The position numbers and the translations under genes are program-made. From NCBI GenBank assembly GCA_910588215.1, contig CAJUQJ010000015.1, positions 1 through 64,000 of the forward strand: a stretch of 64,000 bases of DNA, read 5' to 3'. Below the pieces are notes generated by a model that saw nothing but the letters and a program-made list of their open reading frames with translations, did not search any database and was not told the DNA's origin. The DNA comes from an uncultured Lachnospiraceae bacterium (GTDB lineage Bacteria; Bacillota; Clostridia; Lachnospirales; Lachnospiraceae). Below are positions 17,764 through 25,713 of this stretch, one piece after another (positions within the stretch are counted from its first letter, which is position 1; the number at the start of each line of letters is the position of its first letter).

Positions 17764-18840
17764 TCAATTCTCACCCATCTTGAGCAGCTTGGCAGCCTGG
17801 TCAGCCGCAATGCAGGCATCTATAATCTCCTGAATATCCCCGTTCATCACCTTATCCAGCTTATAGATCGTTAAATTGATCCTGTGATCCGTCACGCGTC
17901 CTTGCGGGAAATTATAAGTCCTGATCTTCTCGGAACGGTCCCCTGTACCAATCTGGCTCCTGCGCAGCTCTGCCTCCGCATCATGTCGCTGCTGCTGTTC
18001 TATATCATAAAGCTTCGCTTTCAACAGCGCAAACGCTTTGGCCTTGTTCTGAATCTGCGACTTCTCCGTCTGACTGTATACTACAATACCCGTCGGATAA
18101 TGTGTCAAACGAACAGCCGAGTCCGTCGTATTGACACACTGACCACCGTTGCCGGATGCTCTCATAACGTCAATCCGTACATCCTTATCTTCAATAACAA
18201 TATCTATATCATCGTCAACCTCCGGCATCACTGCTACACTGATCGTAGACGTGTGAATCCTGCCACCGGACTCCGTCTCAGGCACACGTTGTACACGATG
18301 CACGCCGCTTTCATATTTCAGAACAGAATAGGCGCCCTGTCCGGTCACCATGAAGGTGACACTCTTCATGCCTCCGATTCCGATTTCTTCTACTTCCATA
18401 GTCTCTACCTTCCACCGGCGGCCTTCCGCATAATGCACATACATACGGTAGATCTCCGCCGCAAAGAGTGCCGCCTCATCTCCGCCTGCACCGGCACGGA
18501 TCTCCACGATAACATTCTTCTCGTCATTTGGATCTTTCGGCAAAAGCAAGATCTTCAGTTCTTTCTCCAGCTCCTCCACACGACGCTTCGACGCGGAAAG
18601 CTCCTCCTTCAACATCTCACGCATATCCTCGTCGGATTCACTCTCCAACATGGAAACCGAGTCTTCGATGTCCTGATTGCATTTCTTATATTCTTTATAT
18701 GCATTAACGATCGGCGTCAGATCGCTCTGCTCCTTCATCAGTGCACGGAATCGCTGCTGATCATTCGCTACATCCGGTTCGCTCAATGCATTCATGATCT
18801 CTTCAAATTTTCTCAACAAGTCGTCTAATCTGTCAAACAT
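17764..18840 (-). CDS. prfA: Peptide chain release factor 1
   Basis: 358 residues from the ATG at 18840 (RBS ggagg, 5 bases spacing; an in-frame ATG at 18852 overlaps that RBS). Recognises UAA and UAG and triggers peptide release on the ribosome. The codon-recognition tripeptide region reads RVPETESGGRIHTS, so PET stands where E. coli RF1 has PAT. The catalytic GGQ is in ASGNGGQCVNTTDSAV, where Gln is the target of PrmC methylation. It is followed by prmC 35 bp downstream, the usual pairing. Confidence 0.97.
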   Translation of the reverse strand: MFDRLDDLLRKFEEIMNALSEPDVANDQQRFRALMKEQSDLTPIVNAYKEYKKCNQDIEDSVSMLESESDEDMREMLKEELSASKRRVEELEKELKILLLPKDPNDEKNVIVEIRAGAGGDEAALFAAEIYRMYVHYAEGRRWKVETMEVEEIGIGGMKSVTFMVTGQGAYSVLKYESGVHRVQRVPETESGGRIHTSTISVAVMPEVDDDIDIVIEDKDVRIDVMRASGNGGQCVNTTDSAVRLTHYPTGIVVYSQTEKSQIQNKAKAFALLKAKLYDIEQQQRHDAEAELRRSQIGTGDRSEKIRTYNFPQGRVTDHRINLTIYKLDKVMNGDIQEIIDACIAADQAAKLLKMGEN

Positions 18841-18893
18841 AGTCTCCTCCACAATAACTGCTTACTTCCGGAACCATATACTGCCACGCCTTG

Positions 18894-19805
18894 CTACTTG
18901 GCCACGATCGATCTGTAGGTTCCCTGTACCACTCTGTCATTTCCCGCATAGTCTTTATAGATTTCCACGTCCGTATATCCTGTTTCCCGCAGCAGGCGGC
19001 TCACATCCTCCCCCTGATCGTACCCGATCTCCAGAAAGAGCATACCGCCTCCATACAGATGGGCGCCTGCCTGTTCAATGATCCGTCTATAGAAAAACAG
19101 GCCGTCTTCCCTGCCGTCCAGCGCCAGAATCGGTTCGTAGTCCCGCACCTCCGGCATCAATGTTTTGATAACATCCGTTCTTATATACGGTGGATTTGAA
19201 ACGATAAGATCAAATTTCTCTTCTTTATCTATTGCCTGAAACAGATCCCCCTGTCGGAAAAGGGCACGCCCTTTCTCCGCCGCACTCTTTCCCAAAATAC
19301 GCTCCGCATTCTGCCGCGCGACCTGCAGCGCCGGCTCAGAATAATCGGTTCCGATGCCCGTACTGTCATTAGAATACTGCAGCAGACTGACCAGAATACA
19401 GCCGGAACCGGTACACAGATCCAGAATATGCATCCCATCATGCAGATTCTTTAGAACCTCTTCCACCAGTATCTCCGTATCCTGCCTGGGAATCAGCACA
19501 TTCGTATTGACTTCAAAAGTCAATCCCATAAACTCCTGTTCCCCTGTGATATACTGCAACGGAATCCGCCTGCTTCTCCGCTCAACCGCCTGCCGATATC
19601 CGTCATATTCTTCCGCCGATACAACATGGTCGCCATGCACTAGCAGGGTATTCCTGTCTGCACCGCAGCACCATTCCAAAAGCAGCCTCGCATCCAGCTG
19701 TGCCTCCGAAATCTTCGCCAGCGACAGACGCTGCCTCCCCCATTCATATAGTTCTTCATAACTGCGCCCTATATCACTCCCGACACAAACATTCTGCGGT
19801 TTCAT
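18894..19805 (-). CDS. prmC: Release factor glutamine N5-methyltransferase
   Basis: 303 residues. Methylates the GGQ glutamine of RF1/RF2 using S-adenosylmethionine. An N-terminal helical bundle (about 1-95) is followed by a Rossmann methyltransferase core. The SAM-binding motif is ILDLCTGSGCILVSL, and the catalytic NPPY motif is IVSNPPYIRTDV. Start at 19805 overlaps the DUF1385 stop by 4 bp (ATGA), so the genes are translationally coupled. The order DUF1385-prmC-prfA is typical of Clostridia. Confidence 0.96.
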   Translation of the reverse strand: MKPQNVCVGSDIGRSYEELYEWGRQRLSLAKISEAQLDARLLLEWCCGADRNTLLVHGDHVVSAEEYDGYRQAVERRSRRIPLQYITGEQEFMGLTFEVNTNVLIPRQDTEILVEEVLKNLHDGMHILDLCTGSGCILVSLLQYSNDSTGIGTDYSEPALQVARQNAERILGKSAAEKGRALFRQGDLFQAIDKEEKFDLIVSNPPYIRTDVIKTLMPEVRDYEPILALDGREDGLFFYRRIIEQAGAHLYGGGMLFLEIGYDQGEDVSRLLRETGYTDVEIYKDYAGNDRVVQGTYRSIVAK

Positions 19806-20803
19806 TCTGCGTCCTCTTGTGGCTTCTCTTCATCCGTCAGCCAGGAATCGTCTATCTCATATCCAAATTCTTCATACAGATAATTCTTCCAGTCAAAAAC
19901 AGCTTCCACTGCCGCGATGGCAACTTCCACCATGCTTTCATCCGGCTCTTTGGTCGTCAGCCTCTGCAGCCACAATCCCGGCGCCGAAATGATCCTCACC
20001 AAAATATTGTTGCTTCTTCCTGCAAGACGGATGATCTCATAAGAAATCCCCGCGATCACCGGGATCAGTGCAATCCTGATCAACACGCGGTACACCGGAT
20101 TCTCCACTCGGATAAAGAAGAACAAGACCACGCTGACCAGCATAACAAACAGCAAGAAACTTGTACCGCATCTCTTGTGCTGCTTGGAACTGCGCATCAC
20201 GTTCTTGACGGTCAGAGGGCGGCCCTTCTCAACACAGTTGATGCACTTATGCTCTGCCCCATGGTATCTGTAAAGCCGTCTGATATCCTTCATCAGGGAA
20301 ATGCTCAGCACATACAGTACGAAGATCACAATGCGCAGCACGCCCTCGATGATCGCCATAAAAGAGGCGCTTCTGATATATTCTGCAAAAAGGGAAGTAA
20401 CGAAATACGGCAATACCATGAAGATCCCGATAGCCAGCGCAAATGAAAATATCATGACGACAGCGCTAAGCACCTGATCCGCCCTGTCTTTGAAAAGCTT
20501 ATGAAAAGCCTTATCCGTTACAGTCTCCTCCATAGTATCGTCCTCATAAAAAGAGGCTGAAAAATTCAGACTTCTCATGCCGAGTATCATAGAATCGAGA
20601 AACTGAAATATACCTCTGATAAAAGGAATCGTTTTCAGCTTGCTCTCATGCAGTACTCCGATATAGTGTTCAACCTCAACTTCAATCTCTCCGTTTGGCT
20701 TTCTGACAGCCACGGCATACTGGTCCTTATTCTTCATCATAATACCTTCCAGGACAGCCTGTCCGCCAATCCCGGAGTAATGTGTTTTCTTCTTTCTGCT
20801 CAT
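19802..20803 (-). CDS. DUF1385 membrane protein
   Basis: 333 residues. The N-terminal family signature YSGIGGQAVLEGIMMKN is present. Several hydrophobic segments (about 112-140, 150-172, 215-240) predict a multi-pass membrane protein. The RRLYRYHGAEHKCINCVE motif (H-G-A-E-H-K with a C-x2-C) is conserved in DUF1385 and may bind metal. A Glu/Asp-rich tail follows (WLTDEEKPQEDAE). The biochemical role is not established. Its fixed position next to prmC, prfA and rpmE in Firmicutes suggests a housekeeping function. Confidence 0.9.
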   Translation of the reverse strand: MSRKKKTHYSGIGGQAVLEGIMMKNKDQYAVAVRKPNGEIEVEVEHYIGVLHESKLKTIPFIRGIFQFLDSMILGMRSLNFSASFYEDDTMEETVTDKAFHKLFKDRADQVLSAVVMIFSFALAIGIFMVLPYFVTSLFAEYIRSASFMAIIEGVLRIVIFVLYVLSISLMKDIRRLYRYHGAEHKCINCVEKGRPLTVKNVMRSSKQHKRCGTSFLLFVMLVSVVLFFFIRVENPVYRVLIRIALIPVIAGISYEIIRLAGRSNNILVRIISAPGLWLQRLTTKEPDESMVEVAIAAVEAVFDWKNYLYEEFGYEIDDSWLTDEEKPQEDAE

Positions 20804-20903
20804 TCTGTATCGTCCTCATATATACACTCAAACATCCATGATCTTGCCTTGCAGAATCATGGAGCAGTGCGGGGAATACGTCCCCGTGCATCGTCTACTA
20901 GAA

Positions 20904-20930
20904 AAGGGTGAGATTACACACCTCACCCTT
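20904..20930 (-). terminator. Rho-independent terminator after rpmE
   Basis: aagggtgag/ctcaccctt form a 9-bp stem with a 9-base loop. On the minus strand the stem is followed by a short T run (cttttc). It lies immediately 3' of the rpmE stop at 20943. Confidence 0.7.
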
Positions 20931-20942
20931 CCTGTCCTAACC

Positions 20943-21149
20943 TTATTTGCTTTCCACACCGTATTTCTTATTGAACTTATCAATACGTCCGCGGGCCTGT
21001 GCAGCTTTCTGCTGACCTGTGTAGAATGAATGGCACTTGGAACAAACTTCCACGTGAATCTCAGGTTTCGTAGAACCTGTCACAAAGGTGTTGCCGCAGT
21101 TACATGTCACTGTTGCCTGATAATACTCAGGATGTATTCCTTCTTTCAT
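20943..21149 (-). CDS. rpmE: 50S ribosomal protein bL31
   Basis: 68 residues from the ATG at 21149 (aaaggag upstream, 13-base spacing), giving the normal bL31 length; an upstream in-frame start would add 21 atypical residues. It begins MKEGIHPEYYQATVTC. Zinc ligands are visible as C-x-C (TCNCGNTF) and C-x2-C (VCSKCHSFYTG), so it is the zinc-containing C+ type rather than the zinc-free paralogue. Located between rho and DUF1385 as in related genomes. Confidence 0.95.
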   Translation of the reverse strand: MKEGIHPEYYQATVTCNCGNTFVTGSTKPEIHVEVCSKCHSFYTGQQKAAQARGRIDKFNKKYGVESK

Positions 21150-21306
21150 CGCTGTACCCAAACTCCTTTCTAAGAACTTCCTACATACAGACGTTACCGC
21201 CGTTATTCTCATCCCATGCCGTCTTAAATCGACAGCTTTTACATTGTAGCATAGGACCCTGCAGGATGCAAGTCCTTTCCGGCAAAATAATATGATAAAA
21301 TAAAAG

Positions 21307-22653
21307 CTATAAAAATTTCATCTTCTTGACCATATTTACGAACTCGTTATTGTTCTTCGTTCTGGCAAACATATCCAGGATCTTCTCCACTGCTTCATCT
21401 GCCTTCATACCGTTAAGTGCCTTACGGATGATATTGATCGCCTCCAGTTCATCCGGAGACAAAAGCAGGTCCTCTCTCCTGGTACTGGATTTGGGAATAT
21501 CGATGGCCGGGAATACCCGCTTCTCTGAAAGCTTACGGTCCAGGATCATTTCCATGTTACCGGTTCCCTTAAATTCCTCATAAATGACATCATCCATTCT
21601 GCTGCCGGTCTCCACCAAAGCCGTCGCAAGGATCGTCAGACTGCCGCCCTCTCTCATATTGCGGGCTGCACCGAAGATGCGTTTCGGCATATGTAATGCC
21701 GCCGGATCCAGACCGCCTGACAACGTACGTCCGCTGGGCGGAACCACCAGATTGTAAGCTCTGGTCAAACGGGTGATACTGTCTAAGAGGATTACAACAT
21801 CCCTGCCGTGCTCCACAAGACGCTTCGCGCGCTCGATCACCATCTCGGACACTCTCTTATGATGCTCCGGAAGCTCATCAAAAGTAGAATAGATCACCTC
21901 AACATTAGGACCCTCGATAGCCTCCTTGATATCGGTCACTTCCTCGGGTCGCTCATCGATCAGCAGAATGATCAGATGCGCATCAGGTGTCGTCCGTGTA
22001 ATGGATTTCGCCACAGCCTTTAATAAGGTTGTCTTACCGGCTTTGGGCGGCGATACGATCATACCTCTCTGCCCCTTACCTACCGGGCTGATCAGATCCA
22101 TGATCCGCATGGCCACGGAAGCCCCGGGCGTCTCCAGTCTCAGTCTCTCGTTGGGGAAGATCGGTGTCAGATCCTCGAAACTTGGCCTGCGCATAGCAAT
22201 CTCAGGCAGAAATCCATTGATTGATTTCACATACAGAAGTGCACTGAATTTCTCATTCTGTGTCTTGACTCTGGTATTTCCCTCTAGAATATCACCCGTT
22301 TTCAAGCCAAAGCGTCTGATCTGACTGGGTGCAACATAGACATCATTCTCTCCCGGCAGATAATTCTCACACCGAATGAATCCAAATCCATCACTCATAA
22401 CTTCCAGAATACCGCTGGCTGTGATACCACTGTCCAATTCTGCCGGAAACTTCTCTTCCTCACCGTTCTCTCGCTTCGCCGATACTACGGATCTCACCGT
22501 AACTTCCTTGCCCGCCGCCTTATCTTTCTCGTCCTCCGCCAGCATCAACGCCACGATCTCCGCCTTCTTCATAGTCGAAGTGCCCTTGATGCCTCTTGCC
22601 TTTGCAACTGCTTTCAGATCTGCAAGCGCAAGTGATTCATACTTTTCTCTCAT
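21307..22653 (-). CDS. rho: Transcription termination factor Rho
   Basis: 448 residues from the ATG at 22653 (RBS aggagg); an in-frame ATG at 22737 would add 28 residues without support. Hexameric RNA helicase that ends transcription at unstructured C-rich RNA. An N-terminal SAP-like Rho_N (LADLKAVAKARGIKG) is followed by a short charged insert, then the RNA-binding OB fold (SGILEVMSDGFGFIR). Walker A is SPPKAGKTTLLKA, and Walker B is in VVILLDSITRL. The Q-loop/R-loop region PPSGRTLSGG is intact. Confidence 0.97.
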   Translation of the reverse strand: MREKYESLALADLKAVAKARGIKGTSTMKKAEIVALMLAEDEKDKAAGKEVTVRSVVSAKRENGEEEKFPAELDSGITASGILEVMSDGFGFIRCENYLPGENDVYVAPSQIRRFGLKTGDILEGNTRVKTQNEKFSALLYVKSINGFLPEIAMRRPSFEDLTPIFPNERLRLETPGASVAMRIMDLISPVGKGQRGMIVSPPKAGKTTLLKAVAKSITRTTPDAHLIILLIDERPEEVTDIKEAIEGPNVEVIYSTFDELPEHHKRVSEMVIERAKRLVEHGRDVVILLDSITRLTRAYNLVVPPSGRTLSGGLDPAALHMPKRIFGAARNMREGGSLTILATALVETGSRMDDVIYEEFKGTGNMEMILDRKLSEKRVFPAIDIPKSSTRREDLLLSPDELEAINIIRKALNGMKADEAVEKILDMFARTKNNNEFVNMVKKMKFL

Positions 22654-22772
22654 ACATTCCTCCTGTATTTTCATGAAACCTCTATATATTCTTTCATATA
22701 TGTTCCTTGTCTGGGGATTTCTAACTTGATGTGCCATACGAAATGATCTATAGGCTGTTTATTCTATTGGAC

Positions 22773-22778
22773 ATTATA
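22773..22778 (-). promoter_or_regulatory. Putative -10 box for rho
   Basis: TATAAT on the minus strand, about 120 bases before the rho ATG. A poor -35 candidate (ttccta) lies 17 bases upstream. Only the -10 is convincing. Confidence 0.35.
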
Positions 22779-22816
22779 CACTACCTTCTTTAAAATAGGA
22801 AGTACTTTTTTATATA

Positions 22817-22845
22817 TTGCACGGAAAAAGAAATAAGGGTATAGT
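22817..22845 (+). promoter_or_regulatory. SigA-type promoter for malic enzyme
   Basis: A -35 of ttgcac (22817-22822) and a -10 of tatagt (22840-22845) are separated by 17 bp. Transcription would begin about 70 bases before the malic enzyme start. Confidence 0.6.
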
Positions 22846-22921
22846 AGGATGTGGCAACCGCTCCGCGCACTTGCTGCGCCGGGCATAAGCTGCATATAAA
22901 CTTAGTAAGCGAGGTATGATC

Positions 22922-24082
22922 ATGACAACGAATGAAAAGGCATTGATGTTACATAAACAGTGGAACGGTAAGTTGGAAACCGTGGCCAAAGCGAAAGTTA
23001 AGACGCGTGAAGATCTGGCGCTGGCCTATACGCCAGGCGTGGCAGAACCCTGTAAAGTGATCGCGCAGGATAAAGAGGCGGCCTACACTTATACGTGGAA
23101 GGCAAATACCGTAGCCGTCGTATCCGACGGTAGCGCCGTGCTGGGTCTTGGCAATATCGGTCCTCATGCCGCCATGCCCGTCATGGAAGGTAAAGCCGTA
23201 CTGTTCAAAGAGTTTGGCGGTGTTAACGCAGTGCCGATCTGCCTAGACACACAGGATACCGAGGAGATCATCAAGGCGGTGACCTATCTTGCCCCCGGAT
23301 TCGGCGGCATCAATCTGGAAGATATCAGCGCTCCCCGCTGTTTTGAGATTGAGGAGCGGCTAAAGGAACTCCTCGATATCCCCGTATTTCATGATGACCA
23401 GCACGGAACAGCCATCGTCGTCCTTGCCGGTATCATCAATGCACTTAAGGTAGTCGGCAAGCAGAAAGAAACCTGCCGTGTCGTCGTGAACGGAGCTGGC
23501 AGCGCCGGCATCGCTATCACCAAGTTATTGTTAAACTATGGATTTACCGACATTATCATGTGCGACAAATCCGGCATCATCAATAGAAATGCCAAGGATC
23601 TGAACCCTGTACAACAAAGGATGGCCGAATTGACCAATGCAGGCAACGAGACAGGATCCCTTGCCGATGCCATGAAGGGCGCAGATATCTTCGTAGGCGT
23701 ATCCGCACCTAATATAGTAACACCCGACATGGTATCTTCCATGAACAAGGATTCCATCCTCTTCGCCATGGCCAATCCGGTACCGGAGATCATGCCGGAC
23801 ATTGCTAAAGCTGCCGGTGCAAGGGTCGTGGGAACGGGCCGCTCCGACTTCCCGAACCAGATCAATAATGTGGTCGCCTTCCCCGGCATCTTCAAGGGAG
23901 CGCTGGAAGGACGAGCCGTACAGATCACGGAAGAGATGAAATTAGCAGCCGCACATGCGATTGCCGGGCTGGTGCCGGAAGATGAGCTGCGCGAAGACAA
24001 TATCATGCCGGAGGCTTTTGACCCGAAGGTAGCCGAGGTAGTGGCCGAAGCGGTGAAGTCCTACATCCACAGACCCGACTGA
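22922..24082 (+). CDS. NAD(P)-dependent malic enzyme
   Basis: 386 residues from the ATG at 22922, which leaves the gcgagg RBS 7-9 bases upstream; the ATG at 22916 touches the RBS. Oxidatively decarboxylates malate to pyruvate. The N-terminal domain carries YTPGVAEPC and the substrate/metal site FHDDQHGTAIVV. The Rossmann motif is VVNGAGSAGIAITKLL. Length and motifs fit the short bacterial enzymes (B. subtilis YtsJ/MaeA class) without a phosphotransacetylase tail. Probably supplies pyruvate and reduced cofactor from C4 acids. Monocistronic or cotranscribed with the radical SAM gene 103 bp downstream. Confidence 0.94.
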   Translation: MTTNEKALMLHKQWNGKLETVAKAKVKTREDLALAYTPGVAEPCKVIAQDKEAAYTYTWKANTVAVVSDGSAVLGLGNIGPHAAMPVMEGKAVLFKEFGGVNAVPICLDTQDTEEIIKAVTYLAPGFGGINLEDISAPRCFEIEERLKELLDIPVFHDDQHGTAIVVLAGIINALKVVGKQKETCRVVVNGAGSAGIAITKLLLNYGFTDIIMCDKSGIINRNAKDLNPVQQRMAELTNAGNETGSLADAMKGADIFVGVSAPNIVTPDMVSSMNKDSILFAMANPVPEIMPDIAKAAGARVVGTGRSDFPNQINNVVAFPGIFKGALEGRAVQITEEMKLAAAHAIAGLVPEDELREDNIMPEAFDPKVAEVVAEAVKSYIHRPD

Positions 24083-24185
24083 TTCGTTCGTGTCAAAATC
24101 GACATCGGGACAACCGGCAGAATACTTCGTCACGGATTCTACTGCTCGCGTCCTCAGCACAAAGTGCTTCGGCATGGAGGTAAAT

Positions 24186-25172
24186 ATGATACCGGAACAG
24201 TGGCACGGTAAGCCCTACTACTCTTTGGATGCCTTCCTGAAAAATACACATGGGGAAAAACTGTATAAGATCGCCGTGGACGCCGGATTTACCTGTCCTA
24301 ACCGTGACGGTACACTCGGCAGGGATGGCTGTATCTTCTGTTCCGCCGGCGGCAGCGGGGAGCATGCAGTCAATACTGCTCTACATACCTCCGTCCGGGA
24401 ACAGATTGCGGCTGGTATCGCCCTTTTTCACCATAAGCGCATCGGACAACGCTATATTGTATACTTTCAGGCATATACGAACACTTACGGTCCCTTGTCT
24501 TATCTGCGCTCACTTTATACCGAAGCGCTGCTGGAACCCTCGGTAGCCGGCATCTCCATTGCGACAAGACCCGACTGTATGTCACCGGATATCGTGACTA
24601 TGTTAGTCAATTTGAAGGCGCAGTTTTCTGACAAGTTTGTCTGGATTGAATTAGGTCTACAGACGATTCATGAGCAAACTGCCGTATTTATAAGAAGAGG
24701 GTATCCGCTCTCTACATATGACAATTGCGTCAGACTACTGCAGCAGTCTCATATACCGGTGATCACACATATTATTCTCGGTCTCCCCGGCGAGACAGCA
24801 GATGACCTTCTGTCCACTGTTGACCATCTGAATCAAATCGGTACCTGGGGTGTCAAGCTCCAACTGCTCCACATACTAAGTGGTACCGATCTTGCCTCGC
24901 ACTATATGATGGGCGACTGCGCTCCCTTATCCCAGGAAACCTACACGGATCTGGTCATTTCCTGTCTGGAGCGGCTCTCTCCCGATATCGTAATACACCG
25001 GCTGACCGGAGACGGCCCGGCTGCGCTGCTGCTTGCCCCGCTCTGGAGTCGCAACAAGAGAAATGTACTCAACACTTTGCACCATACAATGAAACAACGC
25101 TCCTCCTGGCAGGGGCGGCTCTATATGAAAGGTCTTATGCATGAATCACGATCAATTGGCACTCTACAATAA
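24186..25172 (+). CDS. TIGR01212-type radical SAM protein (YhcC-like)
   Basis: 328 residues from the ATG at 24186, which has ggaggtaaat upstream; longer in-frame starts back to 24090 lack an RBS. The iron-sulphur cluster cysteines lie in DAGFTCPNRDG and DGCIFCSAGG, the wide-spaced Cys pattern of this subfamily (C-x(n)-C-x2-C) rather than CxxxCxxC. A conserved QAYTNTYGPL segment and the WIELGLQT motif follow. IILGLPGET is the SAM-barrel strand. Substrate of the family is unknown; it is related to Elp3/MiaB-like SAM enzymes. The end overlaps DUF4364 by 32 bp. Confidence 0.9.
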   Translation: MIPEQWHGKPYYSLDAFLKNTHGEKLYKIAVDAGFTCPNRDGTLGRDGCIFCSAGGSGEHAVNTALHTSVREQIAAGIALFHHKRIGQRYIVYFQAYTNTYGPLSYLRSLYTEALLEPSVAGISIATRPDCMSPDIVTMLVNLKAQFSDKFVWIELGLQTIHEQTAVFIRRGYPLSTYDNCVRLLQQSHIPVITHIILGLPGETADDLLSTVDHLNQIGTWGVKLQLLHILSGTDLASHYMMGDCAPLSQETYTDLVISCLERLSPDIVIHRLTGDGPAALLLAPLWSRNKRNVLNTLHHTMKQRSSWQGRLYMKGLMHESRSIGTLQ

Positions 25173-25659
25173 GCTTCTTGTGCTGTATATGCTCAACCGA
25201 GTCTCCTTTCCGCTGACGCAGGCTCAAATCTACGACTTCCTGCTGGAACGAAATTATGTCAATTTCATGAATTTGCAGCGGGCGATCACCGAACTGGTAG
25301 ATACCGGTTTCGTGCTGGCTAATTCCAAGCACAACCGCACCTATCTTACGATCACGGCAGAGGGTCAGGAAACACTTTCTTTCTTTAAAAATCGCATCGA
25401 CACATCCTTCAAGAAGGAGATTGATGAATTCTTTAACAGAAATCAGTTTAAGCTGCGCAATGAGACTTCGGTCCTGGCAGACTATAACAAAGCTTTCTCC
25501 GGTGATTACGAAGTCCACCTGGCAGTAAAAGAAAAGGACGCTACAGTAGTAGAAGTCACTCTGTCCGTCCCTAATGAAGATGCTGCCGAAGCAGTCTGTA
25601 CCAACTGGCACAAAAAAAATCAAAATATTTATCAGTATCTGGCGGAGCAGTTATTCTGA
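25141..25659 (+). CDS. DUF4364 family protein (winged-helix-like)
   Basis: 172 residues. The N-terminus reads YNKLLVLYMLNRVSFPLTQAQ, the DUF4364 pattern. Residues 1-75 resemble a winged-helix DNA-binding domain (QIYDFLLERNYVNFMNLQRAITELVDTGFV and a beta wing TYLTITAEGQ). The C-terminal part is alpha/beta with a VHLAVKEKDATVVEVTLSVP sheet. Function unknown; a transcription regulator is plausible. Its start lies inside the end of the radical SAM gene, so it is probably translationally coupled. Confidence 0.88.
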   Translation: MNHDQLALYNKLLVLYMLNRVSFPLTQAQIYDFLLERNYVNFMNLQRAITELVDTGFVLANSKHNRTYLTITAEGQETLSFFKNRIDTSFKKEIDEFFNRNQFKLRNETSVLADYNKAFSGDYEVHLAVKEKDATVVEVTLSVPNEDAAEAVCTNWHKKNQNIYQYLAEQLF

Positions 25660-25713
25660 CATAACCGCTCGCCATAAACATCTGCTCCTCACAAAAGAAG
25701 ATCTGCTGTAAAC

